From positions 1-32,585 of the forward strand of contig NZ_JALAGU010000015.1 of assembly GCF_022712275.1 (NCBI RefSeq): DNA of 32,585 nucleotides, written 5' to 3'. Source of the DNA: Corynebacterium sp. GTDB lineage: Bacteria; Actinomycetota; Actinomycetes; Mycobacteriales; Mycobacteriaceae. The translations under genes and the position numbers were made by a program. Shown in pieces: positions 1 to 7,437 of this stretch. Numbering within the stretch: position 1 is the stretch's first letter; every line of letters starts with the position of its first letter. A model generated the notes under the pieces. That model saw only the letters and a list, made by a program, of their open reading frames with translations. It did no database searches and had not been told where the DNA came from.

Positions 1-1
1 C

Positions 2-1831
2 TCCACCACAGCCACCGCCGTCGCCGACGACCTGCCCGGCTCCTCGCCCGCCGGCTCAGCAGGCTCGGCCGGGTCAGTCACCGGATCTCTCCCCGGTTCC
101 CTTCCCGGCTCCTCCGACGCCACCCCCTCCACCAACGACGGCCTCTACGAAGGCCGCGTCGAGGTCTCCGACGTCCCTGCCGAGGACCAGTCCACCTTCA
201 CCGGCCAGGTCTTCGACGACGCCAACCGCAACTCCACCCTCGACGACGGCGAAGAGCCGATCGCCGGCGTCCCCGTGAGCAACGGGATCGACGTCGTCAC
301 CACCGACGATGACGGACGCTACGAGCTGCCCGCCGGTGACAACCTCACCCTGTCGGTCACCCAGCCGGCCGGCTGGCAGGTGCCGGTGGACGCCGACAAC
401 TTCGCCCAGTTCAGCTACAACCACCTGCCCGAGGGCTCCACCGACCTGAAGTTCGGTGGCCTGGAGCCGACCGGCGATGTGCCGGCCGCAGTGAACTTCC
501 CCATGGCGAAGTCCGAGGCCACGGCGGCCGAAGACCAGTCCTGCCCGGTGGCCGCGGACACCCAGACCTACGACAAGGAGGAGGTCGGGTACGCCGCCAA
601 GGGTGGTCCCGCCGACCTCGCCGAGCGTGACGACTACGCCGGCTGCGGCGTCATGCTGCTGGGCGACAATGTCGGCGATGACCTGTCGCTGAACCCGGAT
701 CTCCGCTCGCTGTACGCGGACATGAACGGCCCGGTGCGCGCGTTGCCCGGCAACCACGACATGGACTATGACGCCGCGGACGACTCACACGCCACGGACA
801 CCTACCGGCAGGACTTCGGTGCGACGCACTACTCCTACAACGTCGGCGACACCCACTTCATCGCCCTCGACAACATCGAGTACAAGGGCGCGAACCCGGA
901 CGGCTCAAAGAACAGCTATCTGGAGAAGGTCGGCGAGGAGCAGCTGACCTGGCTGAAGAACGACCTCGCCCAGGTCGACGAGGACGCGCAGGTGGTGGTC
1001 TACTCCCACGCGCCGATCGTGAACTACAAGGAGATGATCACCGATGACGCCCTCGACTTCTACGACGCGGTCTCCTCGCACCCGAATCTGGTGACCGTCG
1101 GCGGCCACACCCACACCCTCGAGCACCTGCTCGCCGGCGAGCAGCGCGAGGAGTGGAAGGACGCCGGGCTGTCCGAGCTCCCGAACGACCAGATCGTCGC
1201 CGGTGCGGTCTCCGGCGACTGGTACTCCGGCGGACTCAACGAGAACGGTGTCCCCTACGCCTACACCTCCGAGGCCGCGGAGCCTGGCGTGTACACGCTG
1301 ACCTTCTCCGGCGATGAGCCGGGGACCTACGGCGGCTACTACACGGTGCGAGGTGCCGACCAGGACCACCAGCAGCTCATCGGCATCAACTCGCCGACGT
1401 GGCGCGAGTGGGCCGAGAAGGCTCAGGCGTGGCAGGACGACGACAAGGCGGGCGACGGGCCGTCGTCGATTGATCCGCTGACGGTGTCCGCCGATGATCT
1501 GAAGGACGGGAAGTCCTTCCTGACCTCCAGCTTCTTCGGTGGTTCCACAGAGGCGACGGTGTCCGTCTCCTTCGACGGTGGGGACGCCGTGGACGCGGAG
1601 ATCACCCAGCCTGCCACCGGCGAGGGCGAGAACAAGGGCTGGGAGTTCACCGATCCGATCTCCGCGACCGAGAACCTGTCGACCACGGGCAATGTGGCGC
1701 AGTCCAGCCCGCACCTGTGGCGGACCGCGGTCCCGGCCGACCTGACACCCGGTGAGCACACTGCCGAGGTCACGGCGACGGACCGTTACGGTGCCGGGTA
1801 CACCGAGACGGTGACATTCACGGTGGAGTAG
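2..1831 (+). CDS. Calcineurin-like metallophosphoesterase, secreted type, 5' truncated by window edge
   Basis: The reading frame is already open at base 2, so the start and any signal peptide lie outside the window. In order it shows a Ser/Gly/Pro-rich linker (bases 20-160), a beta-sandwich N-terminal domain (FDDANRNSTLDDGEEPIAGV, typical of MetallophosN/SdrD-like folds), a calcineurin-like catalytic core, and a C-terminal beta domain ending at base 1831. Core metal motifs are visible: ADTQ (DxQ in place of DxH), GDNVGDD, GNHD, a histidine in YSHAP, and GGHTH. Members of this family are exported or cell-surface phosphoesterases whose substrates are mostly unknown. An internal GTG at 275 is only where an open frame can be counted from a start codon; the domain structure shows the gene begins earlier. 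No clear terminator follows. Substrate cannot be assigned from sequence. Confidence 0.9.
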   Translation, partial: STTATAVADDLPGSSPAGSAGSAGSVTGSLPGSLPGSSDATPSTNDGLYEGRVEVSDVPAEDQSTFTGQVFDDANRNSTLDDGEEPIAGVPVSNGIDVVTTDDDGRYELPAGDNLTLSVTQPAGWQVPVDADNFAQFSYNHLPEGSTDLKFGGLEPTGDVPAAVNFPMAKSEATAAEDQSCPVAADTQTYDKEEVGYAAKGGPADLAERDDYAGCGVMLLGDNVGDDLSLNPDLRSLYADMNGPVRALPGNHDMDYDAADDSHATDTYRQDFGATHYSYNVGDTHFIALDNIEYKGANPDGSKNSYLEKVGEEQLTWLKNDLAQVDEDAQVVVYSHAPIVNYKEMITDDALDFYDAVSSHPNLVTVGGHTHTLEHLLAGEQREEWKDAGLSELPNDQIVAGAVSGDWYSGGLNENGVPYAYTSEAAEPGVYTLTFSGDEPGTYGGYYTVRGADQDHQQLIGINSPTWREWAEKAQAWQDDDKAGDGPSSIDPLTVSADDLKDGKSFLTSSFFGGSTEATVSVSFDGGDAVDAEITQPATGEGENKGWEFTDPISATENLSTTGNVAQSSPHLWRTAVPADLTPGEHTAEVTATDRYGAGYTETVTFTVE

Positions 1832-1928
1832 TACGCAGGGGTGGCCGGGGTGGGTGGTGGTCAGCAAGGATCAGCCGAGCTCAGTCATGGTCGGCACGCC
1901 TGTGTGCAACATCACCCTGCCGAAACCG

Positions 1929-1975
1929 CCTGAGGTGCTCCTAACCTCGGGAGGTGGACAGAGAATCACCTCCCG
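1929..1975 (+). promoter_or_regulatory. Overlapping inverted repeats in the dehydrogenase leader
   Basis: CGGGAGGTG (1948-1956) and CACCTCCCG (1967-1975) form a perfect 9-bp inverted repeat with a 10-nt spacer. An upstream near-repeat, CCTGAGGT (1929-1936) with ACCTCGGG (1944-1951), has one mismatch and shares bases 1948-1951 with the first, so the two hairpins could not form together. The 3' arm ends 4 bases before the AAAGGA ribosome site of the gene starting at 1994. It could be a repressor operator or an RNA switch; the sequence does not decide between them. Confidence 0.5.
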
Positions 1976-1993
1976 TACGAAAGGACCACCACC

Positions 1994-3385
1994 ATGGCTT
2001 ACGCCACCACGAACCCCTACACCGGAGAGGTGGTCAGGACCTTCCCCACCGCCACCGCCGAAGAGATCGACCAGGCTGTCAGTGCCGCGGACGCCACCTT
2101 CCGTACCTGGTCGCAGACTCCGGTCGAGCAGCGTGCCGCGGTCCTCGCCAAGGCCGCGGAGATCCTGCGGGAGAACAGGCGCGACTACGCCGAGACCCTC
2201 ACCCTGGAGATGGGAAAGCTCATCGGCGAGGCGGAGGCCGAGGTCGAACTGTCGGCGTCCATCCTGGACTACTACGCCGTCCACGGTGCCGAGGCACTCG
2301 CTCCGCGCTACCTGCGGGCCGAGGGCTTCGGTGACCAGGATGTCGCGCTGGTCAATGACCCGCTGGGCGTCCTCTACGCCGTGGAGCCCTGGAACTTCCC
2401 GTACTACCAGGTCATCCGCATCAGCGCACCGCAGTTCCTCGCCGGTAACACCATCGTGCTCAAGCACGCGTCGAATGTGCCGCAGTCCGCGCTGCGCATG
2501 GTGGAGCTGTACCGCCGGGCCGGCGCGCCGGAGGGCCTGTTGAACAACGTCTTCGCCGGACACGACGCCACCGACCGGATCCTCGCCGATCCGCGTGTCC
2601 GCGGTGTGGCCCTCACCGGTTCCGAGGGCGCCGGTGCCGCGATTGCGGCGGCTGCGGCGAAGAACCTGAAGAAGTCGACTCTTGAGCTGGGCGGCGCGGA
2701 TGCATTCGTCGTCCTGGAGGATGCCGAGGTCGAGAAGGCCGCCAAGTGGGCGGCATTCGGCCGGCACTGGAACGCGGGCCAGGTGTGTGTATCCTCCAAG
2801 CGGCTGATCGTCGTCGACGCGGTGTACGACCGCTTCCTCGCCGAATACCGTCGCCATGTTGCTGAACTGGTCGCCGGTGATCCGATGGATCCGGCGACCA
2901 CGCTGGCACCGCTGTCCTCCCAGCAGGCCGCGGATGATCTCGTGAAGCAGGTCGAGAAGGCGAGGAGCGAGGGTGCCACCGTTGAGGTGATCGGCGCTGA
3001 GGTGCCGGAGCTCGGTGCGTTCGTCCGTCCGCTGCTGGTGACCGATATCCCGGAGGGGTCCGAGACCTCGCAGACCGAGTTCTTCGGTCCGGTGACGCAG
3101 CTCTACCGGGCCAAGGATGAGGAGGACGCCGTGCGCATCGCGAATGACACTCCGTTCGGCCTCGGTGGTTCGGTGTTCTCCACGGATATCGAGCGTGCCC
3201 GCAAGGTCGCCCGCCGTATCGACACCGGCATGGTGTTCATCAACCAGCCGACCGGTGTGAAGGCGGACGTGCCCTTCGGCGGTGTGAAGCACTCCGGCTA
3301 CGGTCATGAGCTCATCGACCTGGGTATCAAGGAGTTCGTGAACCAGAAGGTCGTCGTGGTCAGCGACATCGACGGCGCCTTCTGA
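1994..3385 (+). CDS. NAD(P)-dependent succinate-semialdehyde dehydrogenase (ALDH superfamily)
   Basis: This 463-residue protein is a full-length aldehyde dehydrogenase. Visible landmarks are VEPWNFPYYQ, LKHASNVPQSA, the catalytic glutamate E231 in ELGG, the nucleophile C265 in NAGQVCVSSKR, and PFGGVKHSGYG near the C-terminus. The compact N-terminus (no extra 20-30 residues before YTGEVV) and the tail LGIKEFVNQK match the 455-465-residue succinate-semialdehyde dehydrogenase group related to E. coli Sad, which oxidises succinate semialdehyde to succinate in the cytosol. The ATG at 1994 has AAAGGA eight bases upstream. It stands alone on the plus strand, and the next gene converges on it with a gap of only 22 bases. 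No aminotransferase or GABA permease is adjacent, so the physiological aldehyde is uncertain. The inverted repeat just upstream suggests specific control. Confidence 0.88.
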   Translation: MAYATTNPYTGEVVRTFPTATAEEIDQAVSAADATFRTWSQTPVEQRAAVLAKAAEILRENRRDYAETLTLEMGKLIGEAEAEVELSASILDYYAVHGAEALAPRYLRAEGFGDQDVALVNDPLGVLYAVEPWNFPYYQVIRISAPQFLAGNTIVLKHASNVPQSALRMVELYRRAGAPEGLLNNVFAGHDATDRILADPRVRGVALTGSEGAGAAIAAAAAKNLKKSTLELGGADAFVVLEDAEVEKAAKWAAFGRHWNAGQVCVSSKRLIVVDAVYDRFLAEYRRHVAELVAGDPMDPATTLAPLSSQQAADDLVKQVEKARSEGATVEVIGAEVPELGAFVRPLLVTDIPEGSETSQTEFFGPVTQLYRAKDEEDAVRIANDTPFGLGGSVFSTDIERARKVARRIDTGMVFINQPTGVKADVPFGGVKHSGYGHELIDLGIKEFVNQKVVVVSDIDGAF

Positions 3386-3387
3386 CC

Positions 3388-3416
3388 GTCTACCGGATCA
3401 CAGCGGTCTACCGGAT
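3388..3416. repeat. Short direct repeat at convergent gene ends
   Basis: GTCTACCGGAT occurs at 3388-3398 and again at 3406-3416, an 18-base period spanning the stop codon of the minus-strand gene ending at 3408 and the short gap after the dehydrogenase stop. It looks like a small tandem duplication of the 3' end of the minus-strand gene. No terminator hairpin is visible here. Confidence 0.5.
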
Positions 3417-5156
3417 GACGGTTCGGACGGTCTGCGGCTCCTCCCCCATGAACTGCCGACGGAAGTAGTCCTTGATCAGGTCGCGCCTGGATTTCTTCTT
3501 CCCGTCTCCGGTGGTGAAGGGTGTGGAGGATGCGGCGTGCTGCCGGCCGCCGGATCCCGCCCCGGCTCCCGTTCCCGCCATGCCGGGGCCCACGCCCATG
3601 CCGTTCATCCCGACGGCTCCGCCGCGGGTCGCTCCACCAGCTGGTGCACCTCCGGTGGCGGCACCGGGGACGCCGGTCCCCGGGGCGCCGGTCCTGCCTG
3701 CAGTGCCGGGCCCGCCGGTGGCCCCGGTTCCACCCGGTCCCCCGGGGCCAGTAGTGCCGCCGGTGCTGCCCGTGCCGCCGGTGCCACCCATCGACAGCGA
3801 CCGTGGCAGCAGCGGCTGAGCCACCGTCCCGGTACCGGTCCGGGTTCCGGTACCGGCCATCGCCGGGGACCCGGTGGACCTGTTCATGCCGGTTGCCGGA
3901 GATGCTGCGGGGGTGCCACCGCCGGTGGTCTGGACTCCACCGGCCGGCGCGGTCGCAGCAGTTCGCTGCATCGCCGTTTCCATGGGGGCGCCGCCACCCG
4001 GTGCTGCACCACCTGCCGGCGCCGTTGTTGACCGCCCCATCGGAGCAGCCGGTGCCGCCGCGCTGAGCGTGTTCGCGACCTGGCCTGTCTGCTGGGCGAT
4101 CTGGGTGACCTGTTGTGTCGCCATGGTCTGGCCGGCTGCCTGTGCTCCACCGGAGACCTGGGTAGCCACTTCACCCATCGCCTGGGTGGCGACCGTCCCG
4201 GTGGTGAGTGCCCCGCCTCCGGTGTGGCCGATCACTTCCACACCGAGGTTGCTGACGGTCGGGCGGGCGATGTCCAGCGCCGGTTGCAGGTAGGAGGACA
4301 CGAACGCTGCGACCTCGGCCTGGGTCTCGGCGTCAACCGTGGCCATCGTCAGCGCTGCGGCAGCGGCACCACCCGGGGTGGCTGCAGCTGCAATGGTCGC
4401 CGCAGTTTTCCTGGTCTCGGCCTCCGCGACCATGGCGGTCAGTGTCGCGTGGGCTGTCGCGCGGATCTGCGGGAGTTCCAGCATCGAGGTTCCCATCGCG
4501 GTGGCATTGGCTGCGATGATCGTCCCCTGGCTGACAACGTCACTGATTGCCGACTGCATGGTGATGAAGGCTTCGCCCTCAGTGTTCGCGGCAAGGGTCG
4601 CCGACGCGCTCTGGAGGGTCTTTGCCGCTGTGGCCAGCTTCTTCCCTCCCCGAATCCAGGTGTCCGATGCCATGAGTATTGAACTGTCGTCACCGGTGAA
4701 CATCGCCAACAGCGCCTTGATCTCGGTACCGGATTCAATGGCTGCGATCGGTGGTGTGTAGGCGAGGTCCAGGATCGGCACGTCCTTGCGGGTCGGCAGA
4801 ATGAGCGTTCCCTGTTCCAGCTGGCGGGCCTTGGTGCCTGCGATGGGGTCATTGAAGAACGCCTCAGCGGCACCCGCTTCCTGCGCCTCGACGGCCTCGA
4901 CGAGTCTCATCATCGATTCCTGGAGAAAATTGACACTCTCCAGCATCGACTGCGTCGCGATTGCCAGGGATCCCGGATGGTCCCCGATGTACGAGGTGTA
5001 CTGAGCGGCGACAGCTCCAAGTGCTGGCGATGTCGTAAACGACCCGACCACAAATCCTTCGTACCGTCCCTTGAATAAGACCTCGCTGGCAACTTGAACT
5101 TCTTCAAGAGCCTGATACACGCCTTCGACTTCAACTCGAAACAAGATAGCCCCCAA
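3408..5156 (-). CDS. EspB/PPE-like type VII secretion-associated protein with Gly/Thr/Pro-rich tail
   Basis: 582 residues if started at TTG 5156; a second TTG at 5144 is possible, and neither has a strong ribosome site. Residues 1-100 are a helical, WXG100-like hairpin. Residues 100-290 are a second Ala-rich helical region with DTWIRGGKKLATAAKTL, resembling the W-containing core of PPE/EspB proteins but without a clean WxG turn. Residues 330-545 are low complexity, rich in Gly, Thr, Ala and Pro, with collagen-like GGTGGTGSTGG and GPGGPGG runs. The last 30 residues are basic (KKKSRRDLIKDYFRRQF). There is no signal peptide, as expected for an ESX substrate, but no partner WXG100 gene or ESX machinery lies in the window. 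The start overlaps the upstream lipoprotein gene by up to 26 bases, which suggests translational coupling and a shared role at the cell envelope. The ESX assignment rests on architecture only. Confidence 0.6.
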   Translation of the reverse strand: MGAILFRVEVEGVYQALEEVQVASEVLFKGRYEGFVVGSFTTSPALGAVAAQYTSYIGDHPGSLAIATQSMLESVNFLQESMMRLVEAVEAQEAGAAEAFFNDPIAGTKARQLEQGTLILPTRKDVPILDLAYTPPIAAIESGTEIKALLAMFTGDDSSILMASDTWIRGGKKLATAAKTLQSASATLAANTEGEAFITMQSAISDVVSQGTIIAANATAMGTSMLELPQIRATAHATLTAMVAEAETRKTAATIAAAATPGGAAAAALTMATVDAETQAEVAAFVSSYLQPALDIARPTVSNLGVEVIGHTGGGALTTGTVATQAMGEVATQVSGGAQAAGQTMATQQVTQIAQQTGQVANTLSAAAPAAPMGRSTTAPAGGAAPGGGAPMETAMQRTAATAPAGGVQTTGGGTPAASPATGMNRSTGSPAMAGTGTRTGTGTVAQPLLPRSLSMGGTGGTGSTGGTTGPGGPGGTGATGGPGTAGRTGAPGTGVPGAATGGAPAGGATRGGAVGMNGMGVGPGMAGTGAGAGSGGRQHAASSTPFTTGDGKKKSRRDLIKDYFRRQFMGEEPQTVRTVIR

Positions 5157-5934
5157 TTGAGTTATTGATTATTTGATATCCGAGAATAGCCTGATCACAT
5201 CCACCGGTCCGATCGGCGTCTCCCGACCAAGAAAACATCACGCCGTCTCGATTCTTAGGTCTTCCAAAAGGTATACATCCAGAGATTTCAGAGAACCCGC
5301 CTTCATTAACAACTTCAACCCCGGACTCATCCAAAGAGGAAACTCCATCCTCTCCAAGAAAGTGGTCCGGAGATGTATCTGAACCCCAGAAGATCTCAAC
5401 GTGCCGAATCAAGGGCTCCCTGGACGCCCCTCTTGCCGCACAGAGCACATATCCCGGGCCTACGTCGGGCGGCGTTCCCGCCATGATTTCGAGCGTTTCC
5501 AGTCGCTCGAAAACTTCCGGCGCGCAGACGTTCGGAAGATCAACACTGTCCGGCGTCCGCGCAGCATCACCCAACGGCTCCAGCTCCAGCGGCTGCCCCA
5601 CGAACTGCTGAGACTTCCAGACCAGGCGGTCCAGCGGATCCCTCGGCTCAGTCTCGAACCAGATGCCCACATGCCCGGCAGGCTGCAGCATCCGCCCGTC
5701 CTCCGTGGTCACCGGTACCTCAACAGCAACGTCCGCATCCACAGAGGACGCGGCAGCAGCGTCTTCGACATCAGCATCGCCGCTCCCACTCGAAGAGCAC
5801 CCGCTCGATGCGAACAGTATTCCGACCAGCGGCGCAGCCAGAAGCGGCTTCCATCTCCCTCTGGGTCTTCCCCGGCGTCCCGACACCTGATCCCACATCA
5901 TCCGCCGTCCCGACACACTCCAGGTACGCGTCAT
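5131..5934 (-). CDS. Putative secreted lipoprotein
   Basis: 267 residues. The N-terminus has a long basic stretch (RRGRPRGRWK), a hydrophobic segment (LLAAPLVGILFA) and a lipobox-like SSGC with C46 as the probable lipid-bearing cysteine, followed by a Ser/Gly/Asp/Ala-rich tether. The mature part has four further cysteines (NVCAPE, VLCAAR, SGCIPF, GGCDQA), which would allow two disulfides outside the membrane. Spacing and length are reminiscent of the actinobacterial DUF3558 lipoproteins, but I cannot confirm this. The ATG at 5934 is preceded by AGGGGAAAG; internal ATGs at residues 12 and 13 would give a more usual n-region. The 3' end overlaps the EspB/PPE-like gene, so the two are probably co-expressed. 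The DNA is more AT-rich than the flanks, especially at 5160-5300. No function is assigned. Confidence 0.75.
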   Translation of the reverse strand: MTRTWSVSGRRMMWDQVSGRRGRPRGRWKPLLAAPLVGILFASSGCSSSGSGDADVEDAAAASSVDADVAVEVPVTTEDGRMLQPAGHVGIWFETEPRDPLDRLVWKSQQFVGQPLELEPLGDAARTPDSVDLPNVCAPEVFERLETLEIMAGTPPDVGPGYVLCAARGASREPLIRHVEIFWGSDTSPDHFLGEDGVSSLDESGVEVVNEGGFSEISGCIPFGRPKNRDGVMFSWSGDADRTGGCDQAILGYQIINNSIGGYLVSS

Positions 5935-6261
5935 ACGTCTTTCCCCTTGATCTTCCTCCCCAGATGCCCGCCCCTCGACGGCACATCACCCGGCCGGTTA
6001 GCTCAGGTCCCAAAACAATAACCTGCCCTTCCCCGCCCCACAACCCCCTGCAGACATGAAACGACCCCGACCAGGGTGCGGGTCGGGGTCGAGGCTCTCC
6101 CACGAGCGTTGGTGTGGTCGAGTTCGCCGTCAACGATAAGCCCCCAACCCCTTCACGTCCCAAAATAACCCACTTCGGGGGTGGACACATCTCATACAGC
6201 GAGACGTCGAGGTCGGCTCCACGGTGCTCACAGCCACTGTCAGCTCTGCGCCCGGCGAACC
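5935..6261. other. Intergenic region between two minus-strand genes
   Basis: This 327-base stretch separates the nuclease-like gene (stop at 6262) from the lipoprotein start. It holds one strong terminator (6062-6091), about 170 bases of unexplained sequence between that terminator and the nuclease stop, and AGGGGAAAG just before the lipoprotein ATG. An open frame across 5771-6190 on the minus strand shows no recognisable protein and overlaps the lipoprotein gene; I do not call it. Confidence 0.6.
6058..6091 (-). terminator. Rho-independent terminator downstream of the GIY-YIG gene
   Basis: CGACCCCGAC (6062-6071) and GTCGGGGTCG (6082-6091) are perfect 10-bp inverted arms around a 10-nt loop. 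Read on the minus strand the stem is followed by TTTCAT, a short U-tract. It lies 170 bases beyond the stop of the nuclease-like gene and before the lipoprotein promoter region, so it probably separates the two transcription units. Confidence 0.75.
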
Positions 6262-7311
6262 TCAGTACGCGGCAAAGGTGATCCCGTTCGACATGCCCTC
6301 GAGAATCTGCTTCCCGTCATCCTGCCGGACCAGCGACGCCCCCAGCCACGCATCATCCACGACCTCCGCTCCCAGCGGTACACCGACGCGCTGACCGTAG
6401 TCGAGCCAGACCCCCTCGGGATCGACCTCCCATACGTACCGGACAGCTGACTGCCCCGCCCGGGAGTCCTTGATGAGCATCGCCAACTGCAGGCGGCCAT
6501 CCGCCGCGATCGCTTGCAACGCCGTCACCGTAGCCACCGACAGGGGCCAGTAGTGACGCGCACGTTCGCGGGCGTCGGCGTCCTCCCAAGGCCAGTCGGC
6601 CGACCACCCACGCCGCGTCCCCACCAGGTCACCGGCCCCCACTGCCTTCCCGGGGAACCGCGGCTCGACCTCAGCGCTGACATCCTCGTACTCCTCCATG
6701 TCTGCGGTCGAGCCTTTCACGACAATGCAGACGCCGTTCGTGTCCCACTCACCACCGGGCATAAAGCCCCGCAGTTCCGCGGCACGCACCCGGTCGACCT
6801 CCAGCTCCTCTGCGCTGTAGAAACGACGCACCTCGGTAGCCGGAATGAGGGCACGTTCGGCATGCTGGCCCGCCACCCTGTTGGTCAGCTCCGCGCCCGG
6901 CCGATTGAGCAGCTTGATGATCAGCGTCTCAATGAGGAAAGCTTCCGGCTCCGTGAGATTTCCCCGGACAATGTAGGCGTAGTCTTCCAGCACCAGGTCG
7001 TCACCGGCGTTACAAATGATCCGGGCGATCTCCCGGTGTTTCGCGGACAGCTCGACATCCGGGTCCCCATCCTGCTGCGCCATAGCAGCGCGTGCCTCAG
7101 CGAAGTGCGCCTGCCAGCGCAGTCCCTTGCCCTTGCCGACGTAGAAGATGTTGTCCGGGTTGAAGCGCCCGGCAGTCACCGGGACCCGGCTGAGGGCATA
7201 GACATAGAAGTCACCTTCTCCACCGAGGTTGACATCAGGGTCGGGCGCCTCATGACTATCTCGACGAAGCCTCTTCTGGTGGTCTCTGGGATGCGTCATG
7301 GTTCTGACCAT
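6262..7311 (-). CDS. Stand-alone GIY-YIG (LEM-3-like) nuclease-domain protein
   Basis: 349 residues. A GIY-YIG-type domain occupies roughly residues 35-135: FYVYAL (the GIY strand), FYVGKGKGLRWQAH (the YIG strand plus conserved R65 and a histidine), and EAFLIETLIIKLLN with the metal-binding glutamate at about E128. The YVGKGKG variant is typical of the LEM-3-like branch. The remaining 200 residues, rich in Trp and acidic residues, are unrecognised and may bind substrate or a partner. GIY-YIG enzymes make single cuts in DNA; the target here is unknown. The ATG at 7311 has only weak GGTGGTGA upstream; a second ATG at 7299 sits seven bases after TATGGT and could be a leaderless start. The gene is divergent from the membrane protein at 7438, sharing a 126-base region, and is the only gene between its promoter and the terminator at 6062-6091. 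Confidence 0.75.
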   Translation of the reverse strand: MVRTMTHPRDHQKRLRRDSHEAPDPDVNLGGEGDFYVYALSRVPVTAGRFNPDNIFYVGKGKGLRWQAHFAEARAAMAQQDGDPDVELSAKHREIARIICNAGDDLVLEDYAYIVRGNLTEPEAFLIETLIIKLLNRPGAELTNRVAGQHAERALIPATEVRRFYSAEELEVDRVRAAELRGFMPGGEWDTNGVCIVVKGSTADMEEYEDVSAEVEPRFPGKAVGAGDLVGTRRGWSADWPWEDADARERARHYWPLSVATVTALQAIAADGRLQLAMLIKDSRAGQSAVRYVWEVDPEGVWLDYGQRVGVPLGAEVVDDAWLGASLVRQDDGKQILEGMSNGITFAAY

Positions 7312-7437
7312 AGACGATCACCACCCGTGGCCACAGTCGATTGGGGAGAGCTTCCCACACTTCACACAGGCCTCGCCAGCTTGTGGCATCCTGACAGGAA
7401 GCATCGAAGTTCTTCTCTCCGACCAAAAGGGAACACC
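7312..7437. promoter_or_regulatory. Shared divergent promoter region
   Basis: These 126 bases separate the start codons of the GIY-YIG gene (minus) and the 669-residue membrane protein (plus). On the minus side TATGGT (complement of 7307-7312) fits a TANNNT -10 element directly before the ATG at 7299. On the plus side AAAGGG (7426-7431) is a good ribosome site for GTG 7438, but no convincing -35/-10 pair is visible. Confidence 0.35.

Noticed and set aside
5771..6190. A 139-codon minus-strand open frame before the lipoprotein
   Set aside because: It overlaps the lipoprotein start in another frame, crosses a strong terminator, and has no recognisable protein features.
6514..7437. A 308-residue in-frame extension of the membrane protein at 7438
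   Set aside because: It runs antisense through most of the GIY-YIG gene, shows no domain, and the GTG at 7438 has a proper AAAGGG ribosome site.
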